A stretch of 64,000 bases of DNA, from contig JARWKL010000008.1 in NCBI GenBank assembly GCA_029961685.1, forward strand, positions 12,495,981 to 12,559,980. The letters run 5' to 3'. The stretch is from Aristolochia californica. Its lineage: Eukaryota > Streptophyta > Magnoliopsida > Piperales > Aristolochiaceae. How positions within the stretch are numbered: the stretch's first letter is position 1; each line of letters opens with the position of its first letter. The notes under the pieces are model-generated. The model was not told where the DNA came from, did no database searches, and saw only the letters and a program-made list of their open reading frames with translations. The position numbers and the translations under genes were made by a program. Below are positions 26,591 through 39,138 of the stretch, piece after piece.

Positions 26591-27611
26591 CATGTTAGGA
26601 TCAATTAGAAATCTCTTTCTTCTAAAATTCCACCAAGGTATCTAGGGTTGTACTAGTGGAATTTCCCAAATGTGGATAACAAAACTTTGGTGTTCATTTT
26701 TAGTGCGTGAAAATAATTTTCTTCACTCACATTTATTATAGTTTTCAAATTCTTTTGCACACATAAACTCTAAAATTTTTATTTTGTTGTGATCTATATT
26801 TGCCTTATCTTTTTGTTTACAAGAAAACTAGGAGAGCGAAAAACTCAAGTTTGAAAAAAAAAATTGAACATAAAAAATGGAAATGCACAAATGCTGAGAG
26901 AGATAATTCAAAAAACTATCTGTGATTTTTTAGCTCCGCTTTTTGTAAAATAGGTAAAAAGTGGGTCGTTTGACTCTAGTAAATATCCCACCACACATTA
27001 ACTTGAGAATTTTAATTTTTTATACTCCTTGAAATTTTTGGAGCATTAGATAATATGCTTCTTTAACATGTTTCTGGCATGCTTATCCACCACATTTAAA
27101 ACATGTTAGGATCAATTCGAAATCTCTTTCTTATAAAATTCCACCAAGCTATCTGGACTTGTACTTGAGGTATTTCCGCAATGAGGATAACAAAACTTTG
27201 GTGTTCATTTTTAGTGCGTGAAAATAATTTTCTTCACTCACATTTATTATAGTTTTCAAATTCTTTTGCAAGCATAATATCTAAAATTTTCATTTTGTTG
27301 TGATCTATATTTGCCTTATATTTTTGTTTAGGAGAAAACTAGGAGAGAGGAAAACTCAAGTTTGAAAAAAAAAATTGAACATAAAAAATAAAATGCACAA
27401 ATGCTAAGAGAGATAATTCCAAAAAGTATCTGTGATTCTTTAGGTCTACTTTTTGTAAAATAGGCAAAAAGTGGGTTGTTTGACTCTAGTAAATATCCTA
27501 CCACACGTTAACTTGAGAATTATAATTATTTATACTCCCTAAAATTTTTGGATCATTAGGTAATTTGCATCTTTAACATGTTTCTGGCATGCATATCCAC
27601 CACATTTAAAA
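26591..27611 (+). repeat. Two adjacent, closely related units (tandem single-unit duplication)
   Basis: The stretches from about 26820-27180 and 27330-27690 share AAACTAGGAGAG, GAACATAAAAAAT, TTTGACTCTAGTAAATATCC, CCACACATTAAC or CCACACGTTAAC, TTTATACTCC, TTTAACATG, and a dyad 1 right arm altered to TGAGGTATTT or TGTGGTATTT. The offset is 510 bp, so they look like a recent one-unit duplication. Confidence 0.7.
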
Positions 27612-30600
27612 CATGTTAGGATCAATTAGAAATCTCTTTCTTATAAAATTCCACCAAGCTATCTAGAGTTGTACTTGTGGTATTTCCCCAACGTGGATAA
27701 TAAAACTTTGGTGTTCATTTTTAGTGCGTGAAATTTTTTTTCTTCTCTCACATTTATTATAGTTTTCAATTTTTTTTGCATACATAAACTCTAAAATTTT
27801 CATTTTGTTGCGATTTATATTTGCCTTATCTTTTTGTATACGAGAGAACTGGGAGAGCCAAAAACTCAAGTTTGAAAAAAAAAAATTCTACATCCAAAAT
27901 GGAAATGCACAAATGCTGAGAGAGATAATTCCAAAAATTATATGTGATTTTTTACGTCCTCTTTTTGTAAAATAGGCAAAAAGTGGGTTGTTTGGCTCTG
28001 GTAAATATCCCACCGCATGTTAACTCGAGAATTTTAATTTTTTCTACTCGAAATTTTTGGATCATTAGGTCTTTTGCATCTTCAACATATTTCTGGGAAG
28101 CATATCCACCACATTGAAAACATGTTAAGATCAATTAGAGTTCTCTTTCTTACAAAATTCCACCAAGCTAGTAGGGGTTGTACAAGTGGAATTTCCTCAA
28201 CGTGCATAACAAAACATTGATGTTCATTTTTAGTGCGTTAAAATAATTTTCCTCACTCACATTTATTATAGTTTTCAAATTCTTTTGCATACATAAACTC
28301 TAAAATTTTCATTTTGTTGTGCTCTATAATTGCCTTATCTTTTTGTTTACAAGAAAACTGGGAGAGTGAAAAACTCAAGTTTGTAAAAAAAATTGAACAT
28401 TTAAAATGGAAATGCACAAATGCTGAGAGAGATAATTCCGAAAAGTATCTGTGATTTTTTAAGTCCACCTTTTGTAAAATAGGCAAAAAGCGGGTCGTTT
28501 GGTTATGGTAAATATCCCACAGCATGTTAACTTGAGAATTTTAATTTTTTCTACTCCTTGAAATTTTTGGATCATTAGGTCATTTGCATCTTCAACATGT
28601 TTCTGACATGTATATCCACCACATTTAAATCTTGTTAGGATCAATTAGAAATCTCTTTCTTATAAAATTCCACCAAGCTATCTAGGGTTGTACTAGTGGA
28701 ATTTCCCCAATGTGGATAACAAAACTTTTGTGTTCATTTTTAGTGCGTGAAAATAATTTTATTCAATCACATCTATTATAGTTTTCAAATTCATTTGCAT
28801 ACATAAACTCTAAAATTTTCATTTTGTTGTGATCTATATTTGCCTTATCTTTTTGTTTACGAGAAAACTGAGAGACAGAAAAACTCAAATTTGAAAAAAA
28901 AAATATAACCTCCAAAATGGAAATGCACAAATGCTGAGAAAGACAATTCAAAAAATTATCTGTGATTTTTTAAGTCCGGTTTTTGTTAAATTGGCAAAAA
29001 GAGGGTTGTTTGGCTCTGGAAAATATCCCGCCGCACGTTAACTTGAGAATTTTAATTTTTTCTACTCCTTGAAAATTTAGGATCATTAGGTCATTTGCAT
29101 CTTCAACATGTTCCTAGCATGCATATCCACCACATTTAAAACATGTTAGGATCAATTAGAAATCTCTTTCTTATAAAATTCCACCATGCAATCTGGGGTT
29201 GTAAAGTAGAATTTCCCCAACGTGGATAACAAAACATTGGTGTTCATTTTTAGTGCGTGAAAATAATTTTCTTCACCCACATTTATTATAGTTTTAAAAT
29301 TTGTTTGTATACATAAACTCTAAAATTTTCATTTTGTTGTGATCTATATTTGCCTTATCTTTTAGTTTATGAGAAAACTAGGAGTGTGAAAAACTCATGT
29401 TGCAAAAAAAAATTGAACATCCAAAATGGAAATGCACAAATGCTTAGAGAGATAATTCCAAAAAGTATCTATAATTTTTTAGGTCCGCTTTTTGTAAAAT
29501 TGGTAAAAATAGGGTTTTTTTGGCTCAGGAAATTATCCCACCGCATGTTAACTTGAGAATTTTAATTTTTTTTACTTCTTGAAATTTTGGATCATTATGT
29601 CATTTGCATCTTCAACATGTTTCTAGCATGCATATCCACCACACTTAAAACATGTTATGATCAATTAGAAATCTCTTTCTTATAAAATTTCACCTAGCTA
29701 TCTGGGGTTGTACTAGTGGAATTTCCCCAACGTGGATAACAAAACTTTTGGGATCATTTTTAGTGCGTGAAAATAATTTTCTTCACTCACATTAATTATA
29801 GTTTTAAAATTATTTTGCATACATAAATTCTAAAATTTTCATTTTGTTGTGCTCTATATTTGCCTTATCTTTTTTATTACGAGAAAACTGGGAGAGTAAA
29901 AAGCTTAAGTTTGAAAAAAAACATTGAACATCCAAAATGGAAATGAACAAATGCTGAGAGAGATAATTCCTAAAAGTATCTGTGATTTTTTAGGTCCGCT
30001 TTTGGTTCAATAGTCAAAAAGTGGGTTGTTTGGTTCTGGAAAATATCCCACCGCACGTTAACTTGAGAATTTTAATTTTTTCTACTCCTTAAAATTTTTG
30101 GATCATTAGGTCATTTGCATCTTCAACAAGTTTCTTGCTTGCATATTCACCACATTTAAAACATATTAGGATCAATTAGAAATCTTTTTCTTACAAAATA
30201 ACACCAAGCTATCTGGGGTTGTACTAGTGGAATTTCCCCAACGTGGATAACAAAACTTTGGTATTCATTTTTAGTGCGTGAAAATAATTTTCTTCACACA
30301 CATTTATTATAGTTTTCAAATTCTTTTGCATACATAAACTCTAAAATTTTCATTTTGCTGTGATCTATATTTGCCTTATCATTTTGTATACGAGAGAACT
30401 GGGAGGGGGAAAAACTCAAGTTTGAAAAAAAAATTCAACATCCAAAATGGAAATGCACAAATGTTGAGAGAGATAATTCCAAAAATTATATGTCATTTTT
30501 TAGGTCCCCTTTTTTGTAAAATAGGAAAAAGTGGGTTGTTTGGCTCTGATAAATATCCCTCCGCACGTTAACTTGAGAATTTTAATTTTTTCTACTCCAT

Positions 30601-33600
30601 GAAATTTTTGGATCATTAGGTCATTTGCATCTTCAACATATTTCTGGCATGCATATCCACCACTTTTAAAACATCTTAAGATCAATTAGAATTCTCTTTC
30701 TTATAAAATTCCACCAAGCTATCTGGGGTTCAACTAGTGGAATTTCCCCAACGTGGATAATAAAACTTTGGTGTTCATTTTTAGTGCGTGAAAATAATTT
30801 TATACACTCATATATTTCATAGTTTTCAAATTCTTTTGCATACATAAACTCTAAAATTTTCATTTTGTTGAGATCTATTTTTGCCTTATCTTTTTGTTTA
30901 CGAGAAAACTGGGAGACTGAAAAACTCATGTTTGAAAAAAAAAATTGAACATCCAAAATGGAAATGCTCAAATATTGAGAGAGATAATTCCAAAAAGTAT
31001 CTGTGATTTTTTAGGTCCGCTTTTTTTAAAATTGGTAAAAAAAGGGTTGTTTGGCTCAAGAAATTATACCACCGCACGTTAACTTGAGAATTTTAATTTT
31101 TTCCACTTCTTGAAATTTTTGGATCATTAGGTCATTTGCATCTTCAACATGTTTCTAGCATGCATATCCACCACACTTAAAACATGTTAGGATCATTTAG
31201 AAATCTCTTTCTTATAAAATTTCACCAAACTGTATAAGGTTGTACTAGTGGAGTTTCACCAACATGGATAACAAAACTATGGGGTTCATTTTTAGTGCGT
31301 GAAAATAATTTTCTTCACTCACATTAATTATAGTTTTAAAATTCTTTTGCATACATAAACTCTAAAATTTTCATTTTGTTGTGATCTATATTCGCCTTAT
31401 CTTTTTTTTTTACGAGAAAACAGGGAGAGAGAAAAACGCTAGTTTGAAAAAAAATTGAACATAAAAAATAGAAAAGCACAAATGCTGAGAGAGATAATTC
31501 CAAAAAGTATCTGTGATTTTTTAGGTCCGCTTTTTGTAGAATAGGCAAAAAGTGGGTTGTTTGGCTCTGGTAAAAATCCCACCGCACGTTAACTAAATTT
31601 TAATTTTTTCTACTCCTTGAAATTTTTGGATCATTAAGTCATTTGCATCTTCATCATGTTTCTGGCACGCATATCCACCACATTTAAAACATGTTAGGAT
31701 CATTTAGAAATCGCTTTCTTATAAAATTCCACCAAGCTATCTTGGGTTGTACTAGTGGAATTTCCCGTACATGGATACCAAAACTTTGGTGTTCATTTTT
31801 AGTGCGTGAAAATAATTTTATTCAATCACATTTATTATAGTTTTCAAATTCTTTTGCATACATAAACTGTAAAATTTTCATTTTTTTGTGATCTATATTT
31901 GCCTTATCTTTTTGTTTACGAGAAAACTGGGAGAGCTAAAAACTCAAGTTTGAAAAAAAAAAATGAACATAAAAAATGGAAATGCACAAATGCTGAGAGA
32001 GATAATTCCAAAAAGTATCTGTGATTTTTTAGGTCCGCTTTTTGTAAAATAGGCACAAAGTGGGTTGTTTGACTCTGGCAAATATCCCATCGCACGTTAA
32101 CTTGAGAATTTTAATTTTTTCTACTCCTTGAAAATTTTGGATCATTAGGTCATTTGCATTTTCAACACGTTTCTTGCATGCATATCCACCACATTTGAAA
32201 CATGTTATGATCAATTAGAAATCTCTTTCTCATAAAATTCCACCAAGGTATCTGGGGTTGTACTAGTGGAATTTCCCCAATGTGGATAACAAAACTTTGG
32301 TGTTCATTTTTAGTGCTTGAAAATAATTTTCTTCACTCACATTTATTATAGTTTTCAAATTTTTTTGCATACATAAACTCTAAAATTTTAATTTTGTTGT
32401 GCTCTATATTTGCCTTATCTTTTGTTTACGAGAAAACAGGGAGACTGAAAAACTCAAGTTTGAAAAAACAAAATTCAACAACAAAAATGCAAAAGCACAA
32501 ATGTTGAGAGAGATAATTCCTAAAAGTATCTGCGATTATTTAGGTCCGCTTTTTATAATATAGGCAAAAAAAGGGTCGTTTGGTTCCAGTAAATATCCCA
32601 CCGCATGTTAACTTGAGAATTTTAATTTTTTCTAATCCTTGAAATTTTTGGATCATTAGGTCATTTTCATCTTCAATATGTTTCTTTCATGCATATCCAC
32701 CACATTTAAAACTTGTTAGGATCAATTAGAAATCTCTTTCGTATAAAATTCCTCCAAGCTATCTGGGGTTGTACTAGTGGAATTTTTCCAACGTGGATAA
32801 CAAAACTTTTGTTTTCATTTTTAGTGCGTGAAAATAATTTTATTCACTCACATTTATTATAGTTTTCAAATTCATTTGCATACATAAAATCTAAAATTTT
32901 CATTTTGTTGTGATCTACATTTGCCTTATCTTTTTGTTTACGAGAAAACTGGGAGACTAAAAAACTCAAGTTTGAAAAAAAAATTGAACATCCAAAATGG
33001 AAATGCAAAAATGTTGAGAAAGATCTTTCCAAAAAGTATATGTGATTTTTTAGGTGCGCTTTTGTTAAAATTGGCAAAAAAAAGGGTTGTTTGGCTCAGG
33101 AAAATATCCCACCGCACGTTACCTTGAAATTTTAATTTTTTCTACTCCTTGAAAATTTAGGATCATTAGTTCATTTGCATCTTCAACTTGTTTCTAGCAT
33201 GCATGTCCACCTCATTTAAAACATGTTAGGATCAATTAGAAATCTCTTTCTTATCAAATTCCACCAAGCTATCTGGGGTTGTAAAGTGGAATTTCCCCAA
33301 CGTGGATAACAAAACTTTGGTGTTCATTTTTAGTGCATGAAAATAATTTTCTTCACTCACATTTATTATGGTTTTAAAATTCGTTTGCATACATAAACTC
33401 TAAAATTTTCATTTTGTTGTGATTTATATTTGCGTTATCTTTTTGTTTCCGAGAAAACAGAGAGAGTGAAAAACTCATGTTTGAAAAAAAAATGAACATT
33501 TAAAATGGAAATGCACAAATGCTGAGAGAGATAATTCCAAAAATTATCTGTGATTTTTTTGGTCCGTTTTTTGTAAAATAGGCAAAAAGTGGGTTGTTTG

Positions 33601-33649
33601 GATCTGGAAAATATCCCACCGCATGTTAACTTGAGAATTTTAATTTTTT

Positions 33650-34650
33650 CTACTCCTTGGAATTTTTGGATCATTAGGTCATTTGCAACTTCAACATGTT
33701 TCTGGCATGCATATCCACCACATTTAAAACATGTTAGGATCAATAAGAAATCACTTTGTTATAAAATTCGACAAAGCTATCTGGGGTTGTACTAGTGGAG
33801 TTTCCCCAACGTGGATAACAAAACATTGGTGTTCATTTTTTGTGCATGAAAATAATTGTCTTTACTCACATTTATTATAGTTTTCAAATTCTTTTGCATA
33901 CATAAATTCTAAAATTTTCATTTTTCTGTGATCTATATTTGTGTTATCTTTTTGTATACGAGAGAACTGGGAGAGCAAAAAACTTAAGTTTGAAAAAAAA
34001 AATTCAACATCCAAAATGTAAATGCACAAATGTGGAGTGAGATAATTCCACAAACTATATGTGAATTTTTAGGTCATATTTTTGTAAAATTGGCAAAAAG
34101 TGGGTTGTTTGGCTCTGATAAATATCCCACCGCACGTTAACTTGAGAATTTTAATTTTTTCTACTCCGTGAAATTTTTGGATCATGAGGTCATTTGCATC
34201 TTCAACATATTTCTGCATGCATATCCACCACATTTAAAACATGTTAAGATCAATTAGAATTCTTTTCTTTTAAAATTCCACCAAGCTATCTTGGGTTGTA
34301 CTAGTGGAATTTCTCCAACGAGGATAACAAAACTTTGGTGTTCATTTTATTAGTGTGAAAATAATTTTCTTCACTCACATTTATTATAGTTTTCAAATTC
34401 TTTTGCATACATAAACTCTAAAATTTTCATTTTGTTGTGATCTATATTTGCCTTATCTTTTTGTTTATGAGAAAACTGGGAGACTAAAAAAGTCAAGTTC
34501 GAAAAAAAAATTGCACATCCAAAATGGAAATGCACAAATGATGAGAGAGATAATTCCCAAAAGTATCTATGATTTTTTAGGTCCGCTTTTTGTAAAATAG
34601 GCAAAAAGTAGGTTGTTTGGTTCAAATAAATATCCCACCGCACGTTAACT
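33650..34650 (+). repeat. Duplicated block, partner at about 48190-49660 with one extra unit
   Basis: The stretch 33650-34260 matches 48190-48765 (TTTGCAACTTC, AAATCACTTTG, ACAAAGCTATC, GTATACGAGAGAAC, AATGTGGAGT, CACAAACTATATG, TTTCTGCATGC). From about 34290 on it matches instead from about 49290 (CTTGGGTTG, CTCCAACGAGG, TTGCACATCC, AATGATGAG). The offset steps from about 14.50 to 15.00 kb, so one unit is present in only one of the two blocks. Confidence 0.72.
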
Positions 34651-34699
34651 TAAGAATTTTAATTTTTTCTACTCCTTGAAATTTTTGGATCATTAGGTC
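34577..34699 (+). repeat. TTAGGTC direct-repeat pair, 116 bp apart (example copy)
   Basis: TTAGGTC occurs at 34577-34583 and 34693-34699, and at the same places (consensus 340 and 456) in most units. The pair brackets the segment missing from the 394-bp unit at 8405, so it is a likely deletion hot spot. The second copy lies in GGATCATTAGG, itself a near repeat of GGATCAATTAG about 70 bp downstream. Confidence 0.7.
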
Positions 34700-34861
34700 A
34701 TTTGCATCTTCAACATGTTTCTGGCATGCATATCCACCACATTTAAAAACTTGTTAGGATCAATTAGAAATTTCTTTCTTATAAAATTCAACCTAGCTAT
34801 CTGGAGTTATACTAGTGGAATTTCCCCAAAGTGGATAACAAAACTTTGGTGTTCATTTTTA

Positions 34862-34889
34862 GTGAGTGAAAATAATTTTATTCACTCAC
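34862..34889. repeat. Dyad 2: 9-bp inverted repeat, 10-nt loop (perfect copy)
   Basis: GTGAGTGAA (34862-34870) and TTCACTCAC (34881-34889) pair perfectly around a 10-nt AT-only loop. The consensus left arm is GTGCGTGAA, which leaves one mismatch. The A variant makes the stem perfect here and at 10951-10978, 22626-22653 and 45353-45380. It sits about 40 bp downstream of dyad 1, so each unit carries two hairpin-capable elements within about 105 bp. Confidence 0.78.
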
Positions 34890-37292
34890 ATTTATTATAG
34901 TTTTCAACTTCTTTTGCATACATAAACTCTAAAATTTTCATTTTGTTGAGCTCTATATTTGCCTTATCTTGTTGTTTACAATAAAATTAGGATAAAGAAA
35001 AACTCATGTTTCAAAAAAAAAAATTGAACATCCAAAATGAAAATGCACAAATGCTAAGAGAGATAATTCCAAAAAGTATCTATGATTTTTTAGGTCTTCT
35101 GTTTTTAAAATAGGCAAAAGTTGGGTTGTTTGGCTCTGGAAAATATCCCACCGCACGTTAACTTGAGAATTTTAATTTTTTCTATTCCTTGAATTTTTTG
35201 GATTATTAGGTCATTTGCATCTTCAACATGTTTCTCGCATGCATATCCACCACAATTAAAACATGTTAGGAAGAATTAGAAATCTCTTTCTTATAAAATT
35301 CCACCAAGTTATCTGGGGTTGTACTAGTGGAATTTCCCCAACATGGATAACAAAACTTTGGTGTTCATTTGTAGTGCGTGAAAATAATTTTCTTCACTAA
35401 CATTTATTATAGTTTTCTAATTCCTTTGCATACATAAACTCTAAAATTTTCATTTTGTTGTGATCTATATTTGCCTTAACTTTTTGTTTATTAGAAAACT
35501 AGAAGACTGAAAAACTCAAGTTTGATAAAAAAATGAACATCCAAAATGGAAATGCACAAATGCTAAGAGAGATAATTCCAAAAAGTATCTGTGATTTTTT
35601 AGGTTCGCTTTTTGTAAAATAGGCAAAAAGTGAGTTGTTTGGCTCTGGTAAATATCCCACCGCACCTTAACTTGAGAATTTTAATTGTTTCTACTCCTTG
35701 AAAATTTTGGATCATTGCGTCATTTGCATCTTCAACATGTTTCTGGCAAGCATATCCACCACATTTAAAACATGTTCAGATCAATTAGAAATCTCTTTCA
35801 TATAAAATTCCACCAAGCTATCTAGGGTTGTCTTAGTGGAATTTCCCGAAAGTGGATAACAAAACTTTGGTGTTCTTTTTTAGTGCGTGAAAATAATTTT
35901 CTTCAGTCACATTTATTATAGTTTTCCACTTTTTTTGCATAAACTCTAAAATTTTTATTTTGTTGTGATCTATATTTGCCTTATCTTTTTGTTTACGAGA
36001 AAACTGGGAGAGTGAAAAACTCAAGTTTGAAAAAAAAAATTGAACATCCAAAATGGAAATACACAAATGCTGAGAGAGATAATTACAAAAAGTATCTATT
36101 ATTTTTTAGGTCCGCTTTTTGTAAAATAGGCAAAAAGTGGGTTGTTTGGCTCTGGTAAATATCCCACCGCACGCTAACTTGAGAATTTTAATTTTTTCTA
36201 CTCCTTGAAATTTTTGGATTATTAGGTCATTTGCATTTTCAACATGTTTATGGCATGCATATCCACCACATTTAAAAACTTGTTAGGATCAATTAGAAAT
36301 CGCTTTCTTATAAAATTCCACCAAGCTATCTTGGGTTGTACTAGTGGAATTTCCCCAATGTGGATAAAAAAACTTTGGTGTTCATTTTTTGTGCGTGAAA
36401 ATAATTTTCTTCACTCTCATTTATTATAGTTTTCCACTTCTTTTGCTTACATAAACTCTAAAGTTTTTATTTTGTTGTGATCTATTTGCCTTATCTTTTT
36501 CTTTACAAGAAAACTGGGAGAGTGAAAAACTCAAGTTTCAAAAAAAAAATTGAATATCCAAAATGGAAATGCACAAATGCTGAGAGTGATAATTCCAAAA
36601 AGTATCTGTGATTTTTTAGGTCCGCTTTTTTTAAAATAGGCAAAAAGTGGGTTGTTTGGCTCTGGAAAATATCCCACCGCACGTTAACATGAGAATTTTA
36701 ATTTTTTCTATTCCTTGAAATTTTTGGATCATTAGGTCGTTTGCATCTTCAACATGTTTCTCGCATGCATGTCCACCACATTTAAAACATGTTAGGATCA
36801 ATTAGAAATCACTTTCTTATAAAATTCGACCTAGCTATCTTGGGTTGTACTAGTGGAATTTCCCAATGTGGATAACAAAACTTTGGTGTTCATTTTTAGT
36901 GCGTGAAAATAATTTTTTTCACTCACATTATTATAGTTTTCTAATTTTTTGCATACATAAATTCTAAAATTTTCATTTGGTTGTGATCTATATTTGCCTT
37001 ATCTTCTTATTTACGAGAAAACTTGGACAGTGAAAAACTCAAGTTTGAAAAAAAAAATTGAACATCCAAAATGAAAATGCCCAATTGCTGAGAGAGATAA
37101 TTCAAAAAAGTATGTGTGAATTTTTAGGTCCGCTTTTTGTAAAATAGGCAAAAAGTGGGTTGTGTGGCTCTGGTAAATATTCAATCGCACGTTAACTTGT
37201 GAATTTTAATTTTTTCTACTCGAAATTTTTGGATCATTAGGACATTTGCATCTTCAACATGTTTCTGGCATGCATATCCACCACATTTAAAA

Positions 37293-37670
37293 CATGTTAT
37301 GATCTATTAGAAATCTCTTTCTTATAAAATTCCACCAAGCTATCTGGGGTTGTACTAGAGGAATTTCCCCAACGTCGATAACAAAACTTTGATTTTAATG
37401 TTTAGTGTGTGAAAATAATTTTCTTCACTCACATTTACTATAGTTTTCAAAATATTTTGCATACATAAACTCTAAAATTTTCATTTTGTTGTGATCTATA
37501 TTTGTTTTATCTTTATGTTTACGAGAAAACTGGGAGAGCGAAAAACTCAAGTTTGAAAAAAATTCATTCACTTGAGAATTTTAATTTTTTCTACTCCTTG
37601 AAATATTAGGATCATTAGGTCATTTGCATCTTCAACATGTTTCTGACATGCATATCCACCACATTTAAAA
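37293..37670 (+). repeat. Shortest satellite unit (378 bp), large deletion with filler
   Basis: The A-tract at about 37556-37562 is followed by TTCATTC and then ACTTGAGAATTTTAA. Roughly 130 bp, from just after the A-tract to GTTAAC (consensus about 274-410), are absent. The few bases TTCATTC at the joint do not match either flank and may be filler; they resemble the TTCATTCAC variant of dyad 2's right arm seen elsewhere. Confidence 0.83.
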
Positions 37671-38179
37671 CATGTTAGAATCAATTAGAAATCTTTTTCT
37701 TACAAAATAACACCAAGCTATCTGGGGTTGTACTAGTGGAATTTCCCCAACGTGGATAACAAAACTTTGGTATTCATTTGTAGTGCATGAAAATAATTAT
37801 CTTCACTCACATTTATTATAGTTTTCTAATTCTTTTGCATACATAAACTCTAAAATTTTCATTTTGTTGTGATCTATATTTGCCTTATCTTTTTGTTTAT
37901 TAGAAAACTGGGAGACTAAAAAATTCAAGTTTGAAAAAAAAATGAACATCCAAAATGGCAATGCACAAATGCTAACAGAGATAATTCCAAAAAGTATCTG
38001 TGATTTTTTAGGTCCCCTTTTTGTAAAATAGGCAAAAAGTGGGTTGTTTGGCTCTAGTAAATATCCCACCGCATGTTAACTTGAGAATTGTAATTTTTTC
38101 TACTCCTTGAAAATTTTGGATCATTACGTCATTTGCATCATCGACATGTTTCTTGCATGCATATCCACCACATTTAAAA

Positions 38180-38659
38180 CATGTTAGGATCAATTAGAAA
38201 TCTCCTTCTTATAAAATTCCACCAAGCCAACGTGGATAACAAAACTTTGGTGTGCATTTTTAGTGTGTGAAAATAACTTTCTTCACTCATATTTATTAGA
38301 GTTTTCAACTTCTTTTACATACATACACTCTAAAATTTTCATTTTGTTGTGATCTATATTTGCTTTATCTTTTTGTTTATGAGAAAACAGGGAGAGTGAA
38401 AAACTCAAGTTTAAAAAAAAAATTGAACATAAAAAATGGAATGAATAAATGATGAGACAGATAATTCCAAAAAGTATCTGTAATTTTTTAGGTCCGCTTT
38501 TTGGAAAATAGGCAAAAAGTGTGTTGTTTGGCTCTTGTAAATATCCCACCACACGTTAACTTGAGAATTTTAATTTTTTCTACTCCTTGAAATTTTTGGA
38601 TCATTAGGTCATTTGCATATTCAACATGTTTCTGGCATGCATATCCACCACATTTAAAA
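38180..38659 (+). repeat. Satellite unit lacking dyad 1 loop and right arm (480 bp)
   Basis: Near 38222-38232 ACCAAGC is joined to CAACGTGGATAAC, removing about 29-30 bp. The unit keeps the left arm of dyad 1 only, so dyad 1 cannot form here. Confidence 0.82.
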
Positions 38660-39138
38660 CATGTTAGGATAAATTATAAATCTCTTTCTTTTAAAATTTC
38701 ACCAAGCTCTCTGGGGTTGTACTAGTGGAATTTCAGAACTTTGGCGTTCATTTTTATTTACTCACATTTATTATAGTTTTCAAATTCTTTTGCATACATA
38801 AAATCCTAAACTTTCATTTTGTTGTGATCTAAATTTGCCTTATCCTTTTGTTTACGAGAAAACCGGGAGAGTGGAAAACTCCAAGTTTGAAAAAAAAAAA
38901 TTGAACATCCAAAAAGGAAATGCACAAATGTTGAGAGAGATAATTCCAAAAAGTATCTGTGATTTTTTAGGTCCGCTTTTTGTAAAATAGGCAAAAAGTG
39001 GGTCGTTTGGCTCTGGTAAATATCCCACCGCACGTTAACTTGAGAATTGTAATTTTTTCTACTCACTGAACTTTTTGGATCATTAGGTCATCTGCATCTT
39101 CACAATGCTTCTTGCATGCATATTCACCACATTTAAAA
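38660..39138 (+). repeat. Satellite unit with two deletions affecting dyads (479 bp)
   Basis: Near 38730 GGAATTTC runs into AGAACTTTGG, losing the CCAACGTGGATAAC stretch. Near 38750 the segment holding the left arm and loop of dyad 2 is lost, leaving TTTTTATTTACTCAC. It directly follows another deleted unit, so two consecutive units lack one hairpin element each. Confidence 0.8.

Larger units (their letters stand above)
20470..34239 (+). repeat. Region with an interspersed variant-unit lineage
   Basis: Units ending at 20981, 25574, 28121, 30672 and 34240 (plus 48742 outside this region) share ACGAGAGAAC, ATTCAACATCC or ATTCTACATCC after the A-tract, and CATATTTCTG before the junction. Most also show TTAAGATC and GAATTCT just after it. 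Gaps are 9, 5, 5 and 7 units. Nearby units with CAGGAAATTA and CACACTTAAAAC form a second lineage (23535, 26084, 29651, 31183; a relative at 21999). These are older subfamilies shuffled through the array. Confidence 0.65.
34490..35610 (+). repeat. Duplicated block, partner at about 44990-46090
   Basis: The shared variants are ATTGCACATCC, AATGATGAGAGA, GGTTCAAATAAATAT or GGTTTAAATAAATAT, TTTAAAAACT, CACCTAGCTATCTGGAG or CAACCTAGCTATCTGGAG, AAAGTGGATAAC, perfect dyad 2 (GTGAGTGAA), ATCTTGTTGTTTACA, ACTCATGTTTC, TCTCGCATGC, CCAAGTTATC, TTCATTTGTAG, TTCTAATTCC and TTTATTAGAAAACTAGAAGAC. The offset is 10488-10491 bp, 21 units. Confidence 0.8.

Noticed and set aside
34577..34699. TTAGG and TTTAGG words as telomeric repeats
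   Set aside because: They occur as isolated copies at fixed places in the unit, never in tandem.
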